Source of the DNA: Caballeronia zhejiangensis
GTDB lineage: Bacteria; Pseudomonadota; Gammaproteobacteria; Burkholderiales; Burkholderiaceae
DNA length: 64,000 bases
Assembly: GCF_000698575.1 (NCBI RefSeq)
Contig: NZ_JFHD01000001.1
Span: 372,001-436,000 of the forward strand
Direction of reading: 5' to 3'
Positions 27,887 through 36,394 of this stretch are shown here, one piece after another; positions within the stretch are counted from its first letter, which is position 1, and the number at the start of each line of letters is the position of its first letter. The notes below the pieces were generated by a model. The model was not told where the DNA came from. It did no database searches and saw nothing but the letters and a program-made list of their open reading frames with translations. A program made the translations under genes and the position numbers.

Positions 27887-28936
27887 ATGAAGATCTGTGT
27901 GTATGGCGCCGGAGCGATCGGTGCATATATGGGCGCGCAACTGGCGTCGGCGGGCGCGGACGTGAGCTTCGTTGCGCGTGGTCCGCATCTCGCGGCGATG
28001 CAGGAAAACGGTGTACGGCTGCAAATCGATGGCGGGGAACGTGTCGTCAAGGTCAGATGCGCGTCGGATCCGCGCGAGCTGGGTCCGCAAGACTACGTGA
28101 TCATCGCGTTGAAAGCGCATTCGGTGCCGGGCGTCGTCGGCCAGATCCAGACTTTGCTCGGACCAGAGACGGCTATCGTCACGGCCGTCAACGGCATTCC
28201 GTACTGGTACTTCTACAAGCATGGCGGCGAGCTGGAAGGCTCCACGCTCGACAGCATCGATCCCGGCGCGAAGCAATGGAACGCGCTCGGACCGGAGCGT
28301 GCGATCGGTTGTGTCGTGTATCCGGCGGCGGAAGTCGTCGCGCCGGGCGTGATCCGCCATGTGTACGGCAAGAAGTTCCCCATCGGCGAACCGAATGGAG
28401 CGCGCAGCGAGCGCGTTCAGAAGCTGCATGAAATCATGAGCGCGGCGGATCTGGATGCGCCCATTCGGGAGCGTATTCGCGATGAAATCTGGCTGAAGCT
28501 CTGGGGCAACCTCTGCTTCAATCCGATCAGCGCATTGACTCATGCAACGCTCGATGTCATTACGAGCAATCCGGCCACGCGCGCCGTGTCGAAAGCGATG
28601 ATGCTGGAGGCGAAAGCGATCGCGGATCGCTTCGACGTGCATTTCCGTGTCGATGTCGAAAGACGTATCGACGGTGCGGGTGCGGTCGGCGCGCACAAGA
28701 CGTCGATGCTCCAGGATCTCGAGGCCAACCGGCCGATGGAAATCGATCCGCTCCTTACCGTCGTCCAGGAAATGGGGCGTCTCGTCGGGCAGGCGACACC
28801 GACGATCGATACGGTGCTCGCGCTCATCAAGCTGCGAGGACAGATGGCGGAGCCTTCGCTTCAATCGGCGGGACAATCGACCCCCGTGGCCGAGAAGTCT
28901 TCGCGGACGGGCTTGGCAGCAGTAGCCAGCGCGTAA
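27887..28936 (+). CDS. 2-dehydropantoate 2-reductase family protein
   Basis: A 349-residue ketopantoate-reductase-fold (PanE/ApbA) protein. N-terminal Rossmann GAGAIGAYMGAQLA, catalytic-lysine region DEIWLKLWGNLCFNPISALT, and HKTSMLQDLEANRPMEIDPL near the C-terminus are all conserved. PanE makes pantoate for CoA biosynthesis; many paralogues reduce other 2-oxoacids. It lies 17 bases after pntB, so NADPH supplied by PntAB may serve this enzyme, and reduction of a C2-C3 oxoacid or CoA supply for oxc/frc are both possible. The C-terminal 30 residues look disordered. Confidence 0.85.
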   Translation: MKICVYGAGAIGAYMGAQLASAGADVSFVARGPHLAAMQENGVRLQIDGGERVVKVRCASDPRELGPQDYVIIALKAHSVPGVVGQIQTLLGPETAIVTAVNGIPYWYFYKHGGELEGSTLDSIDPGAKQWNALGPERAIGCVVYPAAEVVAPGVIRHVYGKKFPIGEPNGARSERVQKLHEIMSAADLDAPIRERIRDEIWLKLWGNLCFNPISALTHATLDVITSNPATRAVSKAMMLEAKAIADRFDVHFRVDVERRIDGAGAVGAHKTSMLQDLEANRPMEIDPLLTVVQEMGRLVGQATPTIDTVLALIKLRGQMAEPSLQSAGQSTPVAEKSSRTGLAAVASA

Positions 28937-28951
28937 TTGCAGCGTAGCGAC

Positions 28952-28975
28952 ACGTCGGGCAGGCGTGCCCGACGT
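28952..28975. terminator. Bidirectional terminator between panE-like and MocR genes
   Basis: ACGTCGGGCA, a GGCG loop, and TGCCCGACGT form a 10-bp perfect stem followed by TTT, exactly between two convergent genes. Confidence 0.7.
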
Positions 28976-28976
28976 T

Positions 28977-30353
28977 TCAAGGCGCGAGTGCGTTCGAGAA
29001 TCGCGGGTCGCCGAGATACGCGACATTGAAGCGAAACCACGGCGAAACGATGTTCGCGTGCGCGGAAAAAATCGTCCCCGGCGCGAGGATCACGTGCTTG
29101 CCGAGCATCTCCTTCGCGAACGCTATCGAATCGTCGTGCCCGGGCAAACGCGCCCATAGATAAAGACTCTGATCGCTGACCTTGAAGATGGTCGCGCCAA
29201 GACGCGTCAACGCTTCGACGCCCGTCGCCGTCGCGCGTTTGAGGCGGTCCTGCAAGCGGTTCGTGTGACGCAGAAAGTGTCCGTCGCCGACGATCGCATC
29301 GAGCGTGCGCTCGCAGTATTCGCTGCTGCTTACGTGCGTGAGCATCTTCACGTCGGCGAGATCGCTGGCGAGATCGGCATCGCAGGCGAGAAAGCCCACG
29401 CGCAGCGCCGCCGACACCGACTTCGAAAAGCTGCCGATATAAATCGTGCGCCGCAATTGATCCAGCGCGCTGATGCGCGTCGCCGAGCGCGGCTTGAGAT
29501 CGGCGAGGGCGTCGTTCTCGACGACGATCAGATCGTGCGCTTCCGCCAGTTGCAGAACGCGGTGCGCCTTCGCCGCGCTGATGTCCGTCGCGGTCGGATT
29601 ATGTCCGACCGATTGCGTGAAGAAGAGCCGCGGCCGATGCGTTTTCAGCCGCTCCTCCAGCGCCGCGATATCCGGCCCGTCGACCGCGCGCGGCACGCCG
29701 ACGATATTCGCGCCCGACAGCTTCAGCTTGCCGAACAGCGCGTAATAGCCGGGATCGTCGACGAGCACGGTGTCGCCCGGGCGCACGAAGTAACGCACGA
29801 CCATGTCCATCGCCTGATTCGCGCCGTGCGTGAGGACGATCTGTTGCGGCGCGGCTTCGATCTCATAGCCGGCGAGCTTTTGCTGCAGATGCTGACGCAA
29901 GGGCAGATAGCCGAAGCGGCTGCCGTAACGAAACAGCGACGCGACACCGGTTCGCACCACGCGCTGGTGGAAGTGATCGAGCCGCGTCTCTTCGAGCCAT
30001 GCGACGGGCGGAAATCCCTCACCGAGATTGAGAAAGTCCGGCTTGCTCTGCAACTGTTCGCGCATGAGCCAGACCGAATCCATCGCGCGATCGAGCGTCG
30101 GCGCATCTTCGTCATGCTGCTGCGGCTTCGCCACGCTCGCGACGTAAAAGCCCGCGCCGCGTCGCGGCTCGATGAGACCGTTCGCCGTCAGCATGTCGAA
30201 CGCGCTGATGACGGTGTTTTTTGCGCAGCCGTTCGCCTCAGCGTATTCCCTGATCGACGGGAGTTTGTCGCCCGCGCGCAGCACACCTTCGGTGATCTGT
30301 CTGGCGAGATTGTCCGCGAGTGTCGCAGACAGGCTCGGCTTCTCATGCCGCAT
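28977..30353 (-). CDS. MocR-family GntR/aminotransferase regulator of the mevalonate island
   Basis: A 458-residue MocR regulator: a GntR winged helix (LADNLARQITEGVLRAGDKLPSIREYAEANGCAKNTV in pieces) fused to a fold-type I aminotransferase domain, with the PLP-lysine region YIGSFSKSVSAALRVG. The start at 30353 (MRHEKPSLS) is preferred since CAGG precedes it; the longer ATG at 30389 overlaps an operator repeat and has no ribosome site. Divergent from the HMG-CoA reductase gene, with repeated GTACC elements between, so it most likely controls that operon. An aminotransferase-type sensor for a carbon-acid pathway is unexpected. Confidence 0.9.
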   Translation of the reverse strand: MRHEKPSLSATLADNLARQITEGVLRAGDKLPSIREYAEANGCAKNTVISAFDMLTANGLIEPRRGAGFYVASVAKPQQHDEDAPTLDRAMDSVWLMREQLQSKPDFLNLGEGFPPVAWLEETRLDHFHQRVVRTGVASLFRYGSRFGYLPLRQHLQQKLAGYEIEAAPQQIVLTHGANQAMDMVVRYFVRPGDTVLVDDPGYYALFGKLKLSGANIVGVPRAVDGPDIAALEERLKTHRPRLFFTQSVGHNPTATDISAAKAHRVLQLAEAHDLIVVENDALADLKPRSATRISALDQLRRTIYIGSFSKSVSAALRVGFLACDADLASDLADVKMLTHVSSSEYCERTLDAIVGDGHFLRHTNRLQDRLKRATATGVEALTRLGATIFKVSDQSLYLWARLPGHDDSIAFAKEMLGKHVILAPGTIFSAHANIVSPWFRFNVAYLGDPRFSNALAP

Positions 30354-30387
30354 CGTATCGACCTGTTCTGAAAATGATCCTGCTGTC

Positions 30388-30441
30388 ATGGGTACAGCAA
30401 GGTCACTGTTTGTCGGAATTGTACCTTTGAAATGGGTACAG
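30388..30441. promoter_or_regulatory. MocR-type operator array
   Basis: ATGGGTACAG occurs twice in direct orientation (30388-30397 and 30432-30441), 44 bases apart, about four helical turns. An inverted TGTACC lies at 30420-30425. Direct repeats plus an inverted half-site are typical of MocR regulators such as GabR and PdxR. Confidence 0.65.
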
Positions 30442-30454
30442 TCAGCCTATTATT
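30427..30454 (+). promoter_or_regulatory. Promoter of the mevalonate-degradation operon
   Basis: TTGAAA (30427-30432), a 16-base spacer and TATTAT (30449-30454) match sigma-70 elements at five of six positions each. The second ATGGGTACAG repeat lies between them, so a bound MocR protein would touch RNA polymerase directly. Confidence 0.6.
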
Positions 30455-30529
30455 CGCTCACCCGGTGCGTTGCTGCAAGCATCGAAAGCGAACACTCACG
30501 ACACACATCCAGACAGAAGAGGAAGACAC

Positions 30530-31813
30530 ATGATCGATTCGAAGTTGCCGAACTTCCGCGCGATGTCGCCCGCGCAACGCCTCTCGCACATCGCGCAGGC
30601 AGCGGACCTCGACGACGCCGAGCACGCGCTCCTCGCGAAACCCGGCGCGCTGCCGCTCGAAACCGCGAACGGCATGATCGAAAACGTCGTCGGCACGTTC
30701 GAATTGCCGATGGCGGTGGCGGGCTACTTCCAGATCAACGGCCGCGACGTGCTGGTGCCGATGGCGGTCGAAGAGCCGTCGATCGTCGCCGCGGCGTCGT
30801 TCATGGCGAAGCTCTCGCGCGAGGCGGGCGGCTTTCGCACCTCCAGCACCGGGCCGTTGATGCGCGCACAAGTGCAGATCGTCGGCGTGTCGGACCCGTA
30901 TGGCGCGCGGCTTGCGATTCTCAAGCATCGCGACGAGCTGATCGAAATGGCGAACGCGCGCGACAAGGTGCTGATCGGTCTCGGCGGCGGCTGCCGCGAC
31001 ATCGAAGTGCACGTGTTTCCGGACACGCCGCGCGGCGCGATGATCGTCGCGCATCTGATCGTCGACGTGCGCGACGCAATGGGCGCGAACACCGTCAACA
31101 CGATGGCCGAAACCGTCGCGGGCCGCATGGAGGAAATCACGGGCGGCAAGGTGCGTCTGCGCATCCTGTCGAATCTCGCGGATCTGCGCCTCGCGCGCGC
31201 GCAGGTTCGCTACAGTGCGGCCACGCTGCAAACGAAGGAATACGCGGGCGAGGACGTGATCGCCGGCGTCGTCGATGCGTATCTGTTCGCGGCGATCGAT
31301 CCGTACCGCGCCGCCACGCACAACAAGGGCATCATGAACGGGATCGATCCGGTGATCGTCGCGACGGGCAACGACTGGCGCGCGGTCGAGGCGGGCGCGC
31401 ACGCGTACGCGAGCCGCGGCGGGCGCTATACGTCGCTGACGACGTGGGAAGTGGCGAACGACGGCGACCTCGTCGGCACGATCGAAATGCCGATGCCCGT
31501 CGGACTCGTCGGCGGCGCGACGAAGACGCATCCGCTCGCGCGTCTCGCGTTGAAGATCATGAACGTGGGCTCGGCGCAGGAACTCGGCGAGATCGCGGTC
31601 GCGGTCGGTCTCGCGCAGAACATGGGCGCGTTGCGTGCGCTCTCGACGGAGGGCATCCAGCGCGGCCACATGGCGCTGCACGCGCGCAACATCGCGCTGG
31701 CAGCGGGCGCGAGTGGCACGGATATCGACTGGGTCGTGAAGAAGATGGTCGCCGCGCGCAACGTGAGCGTCGATTACGGCATGAGTCTTCTGCAAGGGCC
31801 GCGCGATGAATGA
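30530..31813 (+). CDS. mvaA: Degradative (class II) hydroxymethylglutaryl-CoA reductase
   Basis: A 427-residue class II HMG-CoA reductase, oxidising mevalonate plus CoA to HMG-CoA with NAD(P). The four catalytic residues fall one position before those of the Pseudomonas mevalonii enzyme: Glu82 (AVEEPS), Lys266 (THNKGIMNG), Asp282 ([16 protein letters not shown]) and His380 ([12 protein letters not shown]). GAGGAAG precedes the ATG. The stop overlaps the next gene's start by eight bases. With HMG-CoA lyase downstream, it opens mevalonate catabolism to acetyl-CoA and acetoacetate. Confidence 0.96.
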   Translation: MIDSKLPNFRAMSPAQRLSHIAQAADLDDAEHALLAKPGALPLETANGMIENVVGTFELPMAVAGYFQINGRDVLVPMAVEEPSIVAAASFMAKLSREAGGFRTSSTGPLMRAQVQIVGVSDPYGARLAILKHRDELIEMANARDKVLIGLGGGCRDIEVHVFPDTPRGAMIVAHLIVDVRDAMGANTVNTMAETVAGRMEEITGGKVRLRILSNLADLRLARAQVRYSAATLQTKEYAGEDVIAGVVDAYLFAAIDPYRAATHNKGIMNGIDPVIVATGNDWRAVEAGAHAYASRGGRYTSLTTWEVANDGDLVGTIEMPMPVGLVGGATKTHPLARLALKIMNVGSAQELGEIAVAVGLAQNMGALRALSTEGIQRGHMALHARNIALAAGASGTDIDWVVKKMVAARNVSVDYGMSLLQGPRDE

Positions 31814-32744
31814 GCTGCCAAAGCGCGTACGCATCGTCGAAGTCGGTCCGCGCGATGGCTTGCAGAACGAACCGTCGCACGTATCGGCCGATGTGAAGGC
31901 CGAACTCATCGAGCGCCTGATCGATGCGGGCGTGCGCTATGTCGAAGCGGCCTCGTTCGTATCGCCGAAATGGGTGCCGCAAATGGCCGATGGCGCGCAC
32001 GTGCTCGAACGCGTGCGCGACAAGGCGCGCGCCACGCACACGACGCTCGCCGCGCTCGTGCCGAACATGAAGGGCCTCGACGCCGCGCTCGCATCGCATG
32101 TCGATGAAATCGCGGTCTTCGCGGCGGCATCCGAATCGTTCTCGCAGAAGAACATCAACTGTTCGATCGACGAAAGCATCGCGCGCTTCGAACCGGTGAT
32201 CGCGGCGGCGCGCGAGGCGAACGTACGCATTCGCGGCTATGTATCCTGCGTGCTCGGATGCCCGTTCGAAGGCGAGATTGCGCCGCAAGCCGTCGCGCGC
32301 GTCGCAAGGAAGCTCTTCGACATGGGCTGCTACGAGATCAGTCTCGGCGATACCATCGGCGCGGGCACGCCGCGAAAAACCCAGGCGATGCTCGACGCGT
32401 GCATCGAACACATTCCCGTCGATGCGCTCGCCGGTCACTTCCACGATACGTGGGGCATGGCCGCCGCGAACGTGCACGCGGCGCTGCAACGCGGCGTCGC
32501 GGTGTTCGATGGCTCGGTATCGGGCATCGGCGGATGTCCGTATTCGCCGGGCGCGACGGGCAACGCCGCAACGGAGGACATCGTCTATTTGTGCGAGGGC
32601 ATGGGCATCGAGACGGGCGTCGATCTGAACGGACTTGTGCAAGCGGGCGCATTCATTTCGACGGCATTGAAGCGCGAAACGTCATCGCGCGTGGCGCGCG
32701 CACTCGAGGCCAAGCGTCAGCGACAAGAAGAGCAGTGCATCTGA
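31806..32744 (+). CDS. mvaB: Hydroxymethylglutaryl-CoA lyase
   Basis: A 312-residue HMG-CoA lyase cleaving HMG-CoA to acetyl-CoA and acetoacetate. The family signature [12 protein letters not shown], metal-binding HFHDTWG (His211, His213) and the active-site cysteine loop [14 protein letters not shown] (Cys244) are intact. Translation is coupled to mvaA by an eight-base overlap. HMG-CoA lyases also serve leucine catabolism, but the direct pairing with a class II reductase assigns this one to mevalonate use. Confidence 0.96.
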   Translation: MNELPKRVRIVEVGPRDGLQNEPSHVSADVKAELIERLIDAGVRYVEAASFVSPKWVPQMADGAHVLERVRDKARATHTTLAALVPNMKGLDAALASHVDEIAVFAAASESFSQKNINCSIDESIARFEPVIAAAREANVRIRGYVSCVLGCPFEGEIAPQAVARVARKLFDMGCYEISLGDTIGAGTPRKTQAMLDACIEHIPVDALAGHFHDTWGMAAANVHAALQRGVAVFDGSVSGIGGCPYSPGATGNAATEDIVYLCEGMGIETGVDLNGLVQAGAFISTALKRETSSRVARALEAKRQRQEEQCI

Positions 32745-32766
32745 TCACTCCATTCAAGGAGGAGAC

Positions 32767-33273
32767 ATGGAACAGCAACTCGCCGCGCACGAGCGCGGCC
32801 GGGCGCTCTCGCAAAGCGCCGAAACGACGGAGTATCAGCTCGTCGAAATATGGGGCGATACCGTCGATACGCGGCATCTCGCGTGGTCGGTCGTGCTCGG
32901 CATCGCGATCAGCTACGGCGCGTTCGCCATCGCGAATCGCGTGCTCGCCGCTTATGTGCCCGATGCCGCGATGGCCCGCGCTTACGCGATGCTCGTCGGC
33001 CTCGCCGGATGCCTGATCGCGGGCGTGGTCTGCGCGAAGCTCTTCAAGCCGAAGCGCGAAGTGGTCGAGGAAGCGCACGGCGCGGCGGGCCGCGAGGAAG
33101 TGCTGAAGCAGCTCGCGAACGAAGCGGGCGGACTCGGGCGCGTCGCGGACCTGCCGCCTTCGGTCGTCGCGGAAATGAAGGAGCTCGGTTTGTACGAGCT
33201 TTTCGCCGAATATGAACAACGCGATGAACAACGCGATGAACAACGCGATGAACAACGCGAAGGAGCGCGCTGA
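32767..33273 (+). CDS. Small two-helix membrane protein with a C-terminal EQRD repeat
   Basis: A 168-residue protein of no known family. It has two hydrophobic segments (about 38-62 and 70-92), then a cytosolic charged tail with helix-forming character, ending in four tandem EQRD units coded by a 12-bp repeat. A strong GGAGGAG site precedes the ATG. The stop shares a base with the start of the TctA-like permease, so the two are co-translated. Position suggests the small accessory subunit (a TctB equivalent), yet the sequence does not look like TctB. Confidence 0.75.
   Translation: MEQQLAAHERGRALSQSAETTEYQLVEIWGDTVDTRHLAWSVVLGIAISYGAFAIANRVLAAYVPDAAMARAYAMLVGLAGCLIAGVVCAKLFKPKREVVEEAHGAAGREEVLKQLANEAGGLGRVADLPPSVVAEMKELGLYELFAEYEQRDEQRDEQRDEQREGAR
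33214..33261 (+). repeat. In-frame 12-bp tandem repeat, four units
   Basis: GAACAACGCGAT is repeated three times exactly and a fourth time with one final-base change (GAACAACGCGAA). Because the unit is a multiple of three, copy number can vary without a frameshift, lengthening or shortening the acidic/basic EQRD tail just before the permease start. Confidence 0.95.
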
Positions 33274-34658
33274 TGGAACCGTTCGTCACTCAACTGCTCG
33301 TCGCGCTCGGCATGGGACTCATCGGCGCGATCGTGTTCTCCGGCATCGGCCTCATTTCGGGCACCGATGAAACCACGACGCTCGCGCCGCTCACCTTGCT
33401 CGTCGTGCTGCTCGGCGTGCCGCCCGTCGGCGTGTTTTCGTTCTTCATGGCGGGCGCGGTTTCGAAGCACATGACGCACGCGATTCCGACCGCCTTGCTC
33501 GGCATTCCCGGCGACACGCTCGCCACGCCCCTGCTGCAGCAAGCGACGATGCTGCGCAACCTCGGCGTGCCGCATATCGCCCTGCGCAAGATGATCTCGG
33601 GCGCGATCGTCGCGGCGTTCGTCGCCGTGCCGCTCGCGGTGCTGTTCGCCGTGCTGCTCGCGCCGTTCGGGCCGGTCATCACGAAGGCCGCGCCGTGGGT
33701 GTTTCTCGCGGCATCGGTCGCCATTGCGTTCTTTTCGTCGGGACGATGGGCCTCGGTGTTTCTGCTCGTGCCGTTCGTGCTGGTGATCGTCGGTCTTCAG
33801 GCGCTCACGGGCAAATACGGCGTGAAGCTCTCGGTGAGCTACTTCCTCGGCATCGCGATCGGGCCGCTCATCGCCGATCTGTTCTCGATACTCTCGCCCG
33901 CCGATCGCGCCCGCATGCGCCGCGAACGCGTCCGCACGTTCTCGCTCGCGCCCGACGTGAAGGGCTGGAGCGGCTACTTCCCCAATCCGATGAAAGTGCT
34001 GGACGGCCAGCAACGCGGCTGGGTCACGGCCACCGCGGCGATATCGAGCGCGACATTCGTGTTCAGCCCGGTCGCGATGACGGTCGTGCTCGGCGAACTC
34101 GTCGGCTCGCGTGTGAAGCATGCGTATCATCGCCTGACGACGGTGATCTCCGCGCGCAACGGCGTGACCGAAGCGACTTACATCGCCGAAGCGCTGATTC
34201 CGCTGATCGCGTTCGGTCTGCCGCTGAGTCCTGTCGCGGCGGGACCGGCCGCGCCGCTATTCAACGCGCCGCCGCGCTTTTTCGTCGATACGGCGACGGG
34301 CCACATCAACAATCTGCATACGTTGATGACGACGTGGCAGTTCCTCGGCTTCGGCTTGCTCGCGGTCGTGCTCGCGGCGCTCGTCGCGTATCCGCTGTCG
34401 ATGAACTACGCGCATCGCGCGGCGTCGTTCGTCGCGAGGAAGCTGAGTCACGAGGCGATCATCGCGACGTTCGTCGGTCTGATCGTCGTAATCAGCGTGT
34501 GGGAAGGGCAACTGCTCGGTCTGCTCGTGATTCTGAGCGTGGGCTTGCTCGGCGGATTGCTGTCGCGCAACTTCGGCTTCAATACCGGCGTGCAGTTCAT
34601 GGGCTATTACACGGCGGTGTTGAGCGTGCCGGCTTTGACGAAGGCCTTTGGCGCGTGA
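33273..34658 (+). CDS. TctA-like tripartite tricarboxylate transporter permease
   Basis: A 461-residue polytopic membrane protein. GIGLISGTDETTTLAPLTLLV and AIPTALLGIPGDTLATP are the duplicated-type signature loops of the TctA family, which import carboxylates using the ion gradient and normally a TctC binding protein. No TctC gene is adjacent. Its operon position after mvaA-mvaB makes mevalonate or a close relative the likely substrate. AAGGAG lies upstream. Confidence 0.82.
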   Translation: MEPFVTQLLVALGMGLIGAIVFSGIGLISGTDETTTLAPLTLLVVLLGVPPVGVFSFFMAGAVSKHMTHAIPTALLGIPGDTLATPLLQQATMLRNLGVPHIALRKMISGAIVAAFVAVPLAVLFAVLLAPFGPVITKAAPWVFLAASVAIAFFSSGRWASVFLLVPFVLVIVGLQALTGKYGVKLSVSYFLGIAIGPLIADLFSILSPADRARMRRERVRTFSLAPDVKGWSGYFPNPMKVLDGQQRGWVTATAAISSATFVFSPVAMTVVLGELVGSRVKHAYHRLTTVISARNGVTEATYIAEALIPLIAFGLPLSPVAAGPAAPLFNAPPRFFVDTATGHINNLHTLMTTWQFLGFGLLAVVLAALVAYPLSMNYAHRAASFVARKLSHEAIIATFVGLIVVISVWEGQLLGLLVILSVGLLGGLLSRNFGFNTGVQFMGYYTAVLSVPALTKAFGA

Positions 34659-34682
34659 CGCGGTGCGCGCTGCGTTTCGTTA

Positions 34683-34706
34683 TCCGACCGGCGGCAACCG
34701 GTCGGA
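34683..34706. terminator. Hairpin between convergent permease and esterase genes
   Basis: TCCGACCGG, loop CGGCAA, CCGGTCGGA: a 9-bp perfect stem between two convergent genes. No T-run, so termination would be weak or factor-assisted. Confidence 0.45.
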
Positions 34707-34737
34707 CGCCGCCGATCGAGGGCGCAAAGGCGACCGC

Positions 34738-35847
34738 TCACTGCCGGCGCGGATGTTCGAGAAAGAATCGCAGCATTTCGGCACTGGCGTCGGGGCCGGA
34801 CGGATCGGTATAGCTTCCGCTTGACGAGCCACCGGACCACGCATGCGGCGCGCCGTGGATGATCCAGAGTTCTGCATCCACCCCGGCTTGCGACGTCATG
34901 TGCCGGACCGTATGTTTGCGCGCCCGGCCGTCACCGCTCGACGCGCGGGCGGGTGCCGCTTCGCTCGCAGAAAACTCGCGTACCAGTTCGTTGGCGTTCG
35001 AAGGATGCACGGTAGCATCGGCATCGCCGTGAAAGACGATCAGCGGGCATTGCGACGCCTGCGCGTGATGAATGTCCGCCCGGCCGGCTTTGCGCGCCTT
35101 GGATCGGGCCTTGCCACCGCGCATGGCCGCCAGCGCCGATGGCAAGTCGTGCGCGCATCCCACGGGCAGGCCCGAGTGAATGCCTGCTGCCGCGTAAAGG
35201 TCGGGATAGGTTTGCGCCACGATCGCCGCCATTGCGCCGCCGGCCGAAAGCCCCGCAACGAAGACGCGTTTCGGATCGACGTCGTGATCGGCCATCACCT
35301 CTCGCGTGATGCCCGCGATCAGCGACGGCTCGCCGTGGTCGCGCTGCTGGTCGCCGTGCCTGAACCAGTTCCAGCATTTCGACGTATTCGCGTTCTGCGG
35401 CTGGATTGGATAAGCGACGATAAAGCCGTGCGTTTCGGCGAGCGCGTTCATCCGCGTGCCGGATGCGAAGTCGTCGGCGTCCTGGGTGCAGCCGTGCAGC
35501 ATGACGATCAGCGGTAAAGGATCGCGACGTGAATGAGCGGGAACGTAGACCTTGTAATCGCGTTGACCGGCGGCGCCGACATAACGACGCGTGCTGAAGT
35601 GCCCGCGATCCTGCACGTCCGCATCAGTCCGCGTCTTGCCGGCGTGGCGCCGGGGTTGCAAGAGATCGGCGAATCGCGCGGTCGTCGTGTCGTCCTGCGG
35701 GTTAGGGTGCGCGGTTGCCGTGTCCGTCCGTTCGCCGCGCATGGCGCGTTTGACGATTTCCGCGGCCGCGGCGGGATCGTTGCTGCGAAAGAGCGCGAAT
35801 GCCTCTTTCATCGAGTCCAAAAAACCTTCGTTGAGTTTCATGTTCAT
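34738..35847 (-). CDS. PHB-depolymerase-family esterase
   Basis: A 369-residue alpha/beta-hydrolase of the poly(3-hydroxybutyrate) depolymerase/LpqC group. The oxyanion segment VMLHGCTQDADDFASGTRMN, nucleophile motif GLSAGGAM, acid Asp in FHGDADATVHP and His in GAPHAWSGG give a complete triad. The N-terminal 80 residues are a polar extension and there is no signal peptide, so the enzyme is probably intracellular. Substrate may be PHB oligomers or another ester. It lies just downstream of a ribbon-helix-helix regulator gene on the same strand. Confidence 0.85.
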   Translation of the reverse strand: MNMKLNEGFLDSMKEAFALFRSNDPAAAAEIVKRAMRGERTDTATAHPNPQDDTTTARFADLLQPRRHAGKTRTDADVQDRGHFSTRRYVGAAGQRDYKVYVPAHSRRDPLPLIVMLHGCTQDADDFASGTRMNALAETHGFIVAYPIQPQNANTSKCWNWFRHGDQQRDHGEPSLIAGITREVMADHDVDPKRVFVAGLSAGGAMAAIVAQTYPDLYAAAGIHSGLPVGCAHDLPSALAAMRGGKARSKARKAGRADIHHAQASQCPLIVFHGDADATVHPSNANELVREFSASEAAPARASSGDGRARKHTVRHMTSQAGVDAELWIIHGAPHAWSGGSSSGSYTDPSGPDASAEMLRFFLEHPRRQ

Positions 35848-35874
35848 TCCGTTAGCGGGAAGGCGTCAGGCGCA

Positions 35875-36291
35875 TCAGCGGATTCGATCCGCCAATGCGG
35901 CCTTGACTGCCGGTGACGCATGGAGCGCGCCTCGAACCAGAATCGAGTCGATCGCTGCCAGCGCGAGTTCGGGGGAGACGTCCATGGCAATGCTCGCCAA
36001 ACCGAGCACCTGAATCCGCAGACGCTGATTGGCCGCGCATGCCGCCTCGAGATCCTGTTTCGAAAAATGCTGAAGGCCGAGCACGAGTTCGCGGCGCGTC
36101 ACGGTGTCCTTCAGAGCCGGCGCATGAATCGACAACTGATTGCGGATGGCCGTGCGGATCAGATCCGTCCGGTTCGAGTAAAAGCCTTCCTCGACGAGCA
36201 GATCGATCTGGCCCAAGTCGACCGGACCGAGATTGATGGTGATTTTTTCGGTTTCGCTGCCTCGCGAGCGATCCGGCACTTCTTTTGCCAT
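35875..36291 (-). CDS. CopG-type ribbon-helix-helix regulator
   Basis: A 138-residue protein with an N-terminal ribbon-helix-helix domain (EKITINLGPVDLGQIDLLVEEG and FYSNRTDLIRTAIRNQL) and a C-terminal helical part of unknown role. It precedes the esterase gene by 27 bases. A perfect dyad lies directly over its promoter, which predicts negative autoregulation of the regulator-esterase pair. No toxin gene is adjacent, so this is not an obvious toxin-antitoxin module. Confidence 0.85.
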   Translation of the reverse strand: MAKEVPDRSRGSETEKITINLGPVDLGQIDLLVEEGFYSNRTDLIRTAIRNQLSIHAPALKDTVTRRELVLGLQHFSKQDLEAACAANQRLRIQVLGLASIAMDVSPELALAAIDSILVRGALHASPAVKAALADRIR

Positions 36292-36311
36292 AGTGTGAAA
36301 AACCTCCCGTT

Positions 36312-36356
36312 ACCATCCATGTGGATGGTTATAGGAGAATTTCAAGAGAGCGTCAA
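36312..36356 (-). promoter_or_regulatory. Autoregulated promoter with perfect operator dyad
   Basis: Read on the minus strand: TTGACG (36351-36356), a 17-base spacer and TATAAC (36328-36333). Overlapping and following the -10 is ACCATCCACATGGATGGT (36312-36329), 8-bp arms around a 2-base centre, immediately upstream of the ribbon-helix-helix gene. It fits a dimer-of-dimers RHH operator that would block transcription initiation. Confidence 0.8.
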
Positions 36357-36394
36357 CGATGATTTTTGCGATTTAGCGCAGACGCGATCGCGAC

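Noticed and set aside
33214..33261. CRISPR-like or mobile repeat
   Set aside because: The repeat is a contiguous 12-bp in-frame tandem array inside a gene with no spacers, so it is a coding minisatellite.
35875..36291. Toxin-antitoxin module based on the CopG-type protein
   Set aside because: No toxin-sized gene adjoins it; the co-directional neighbour is a full-length alpha/beta-hydrolase.
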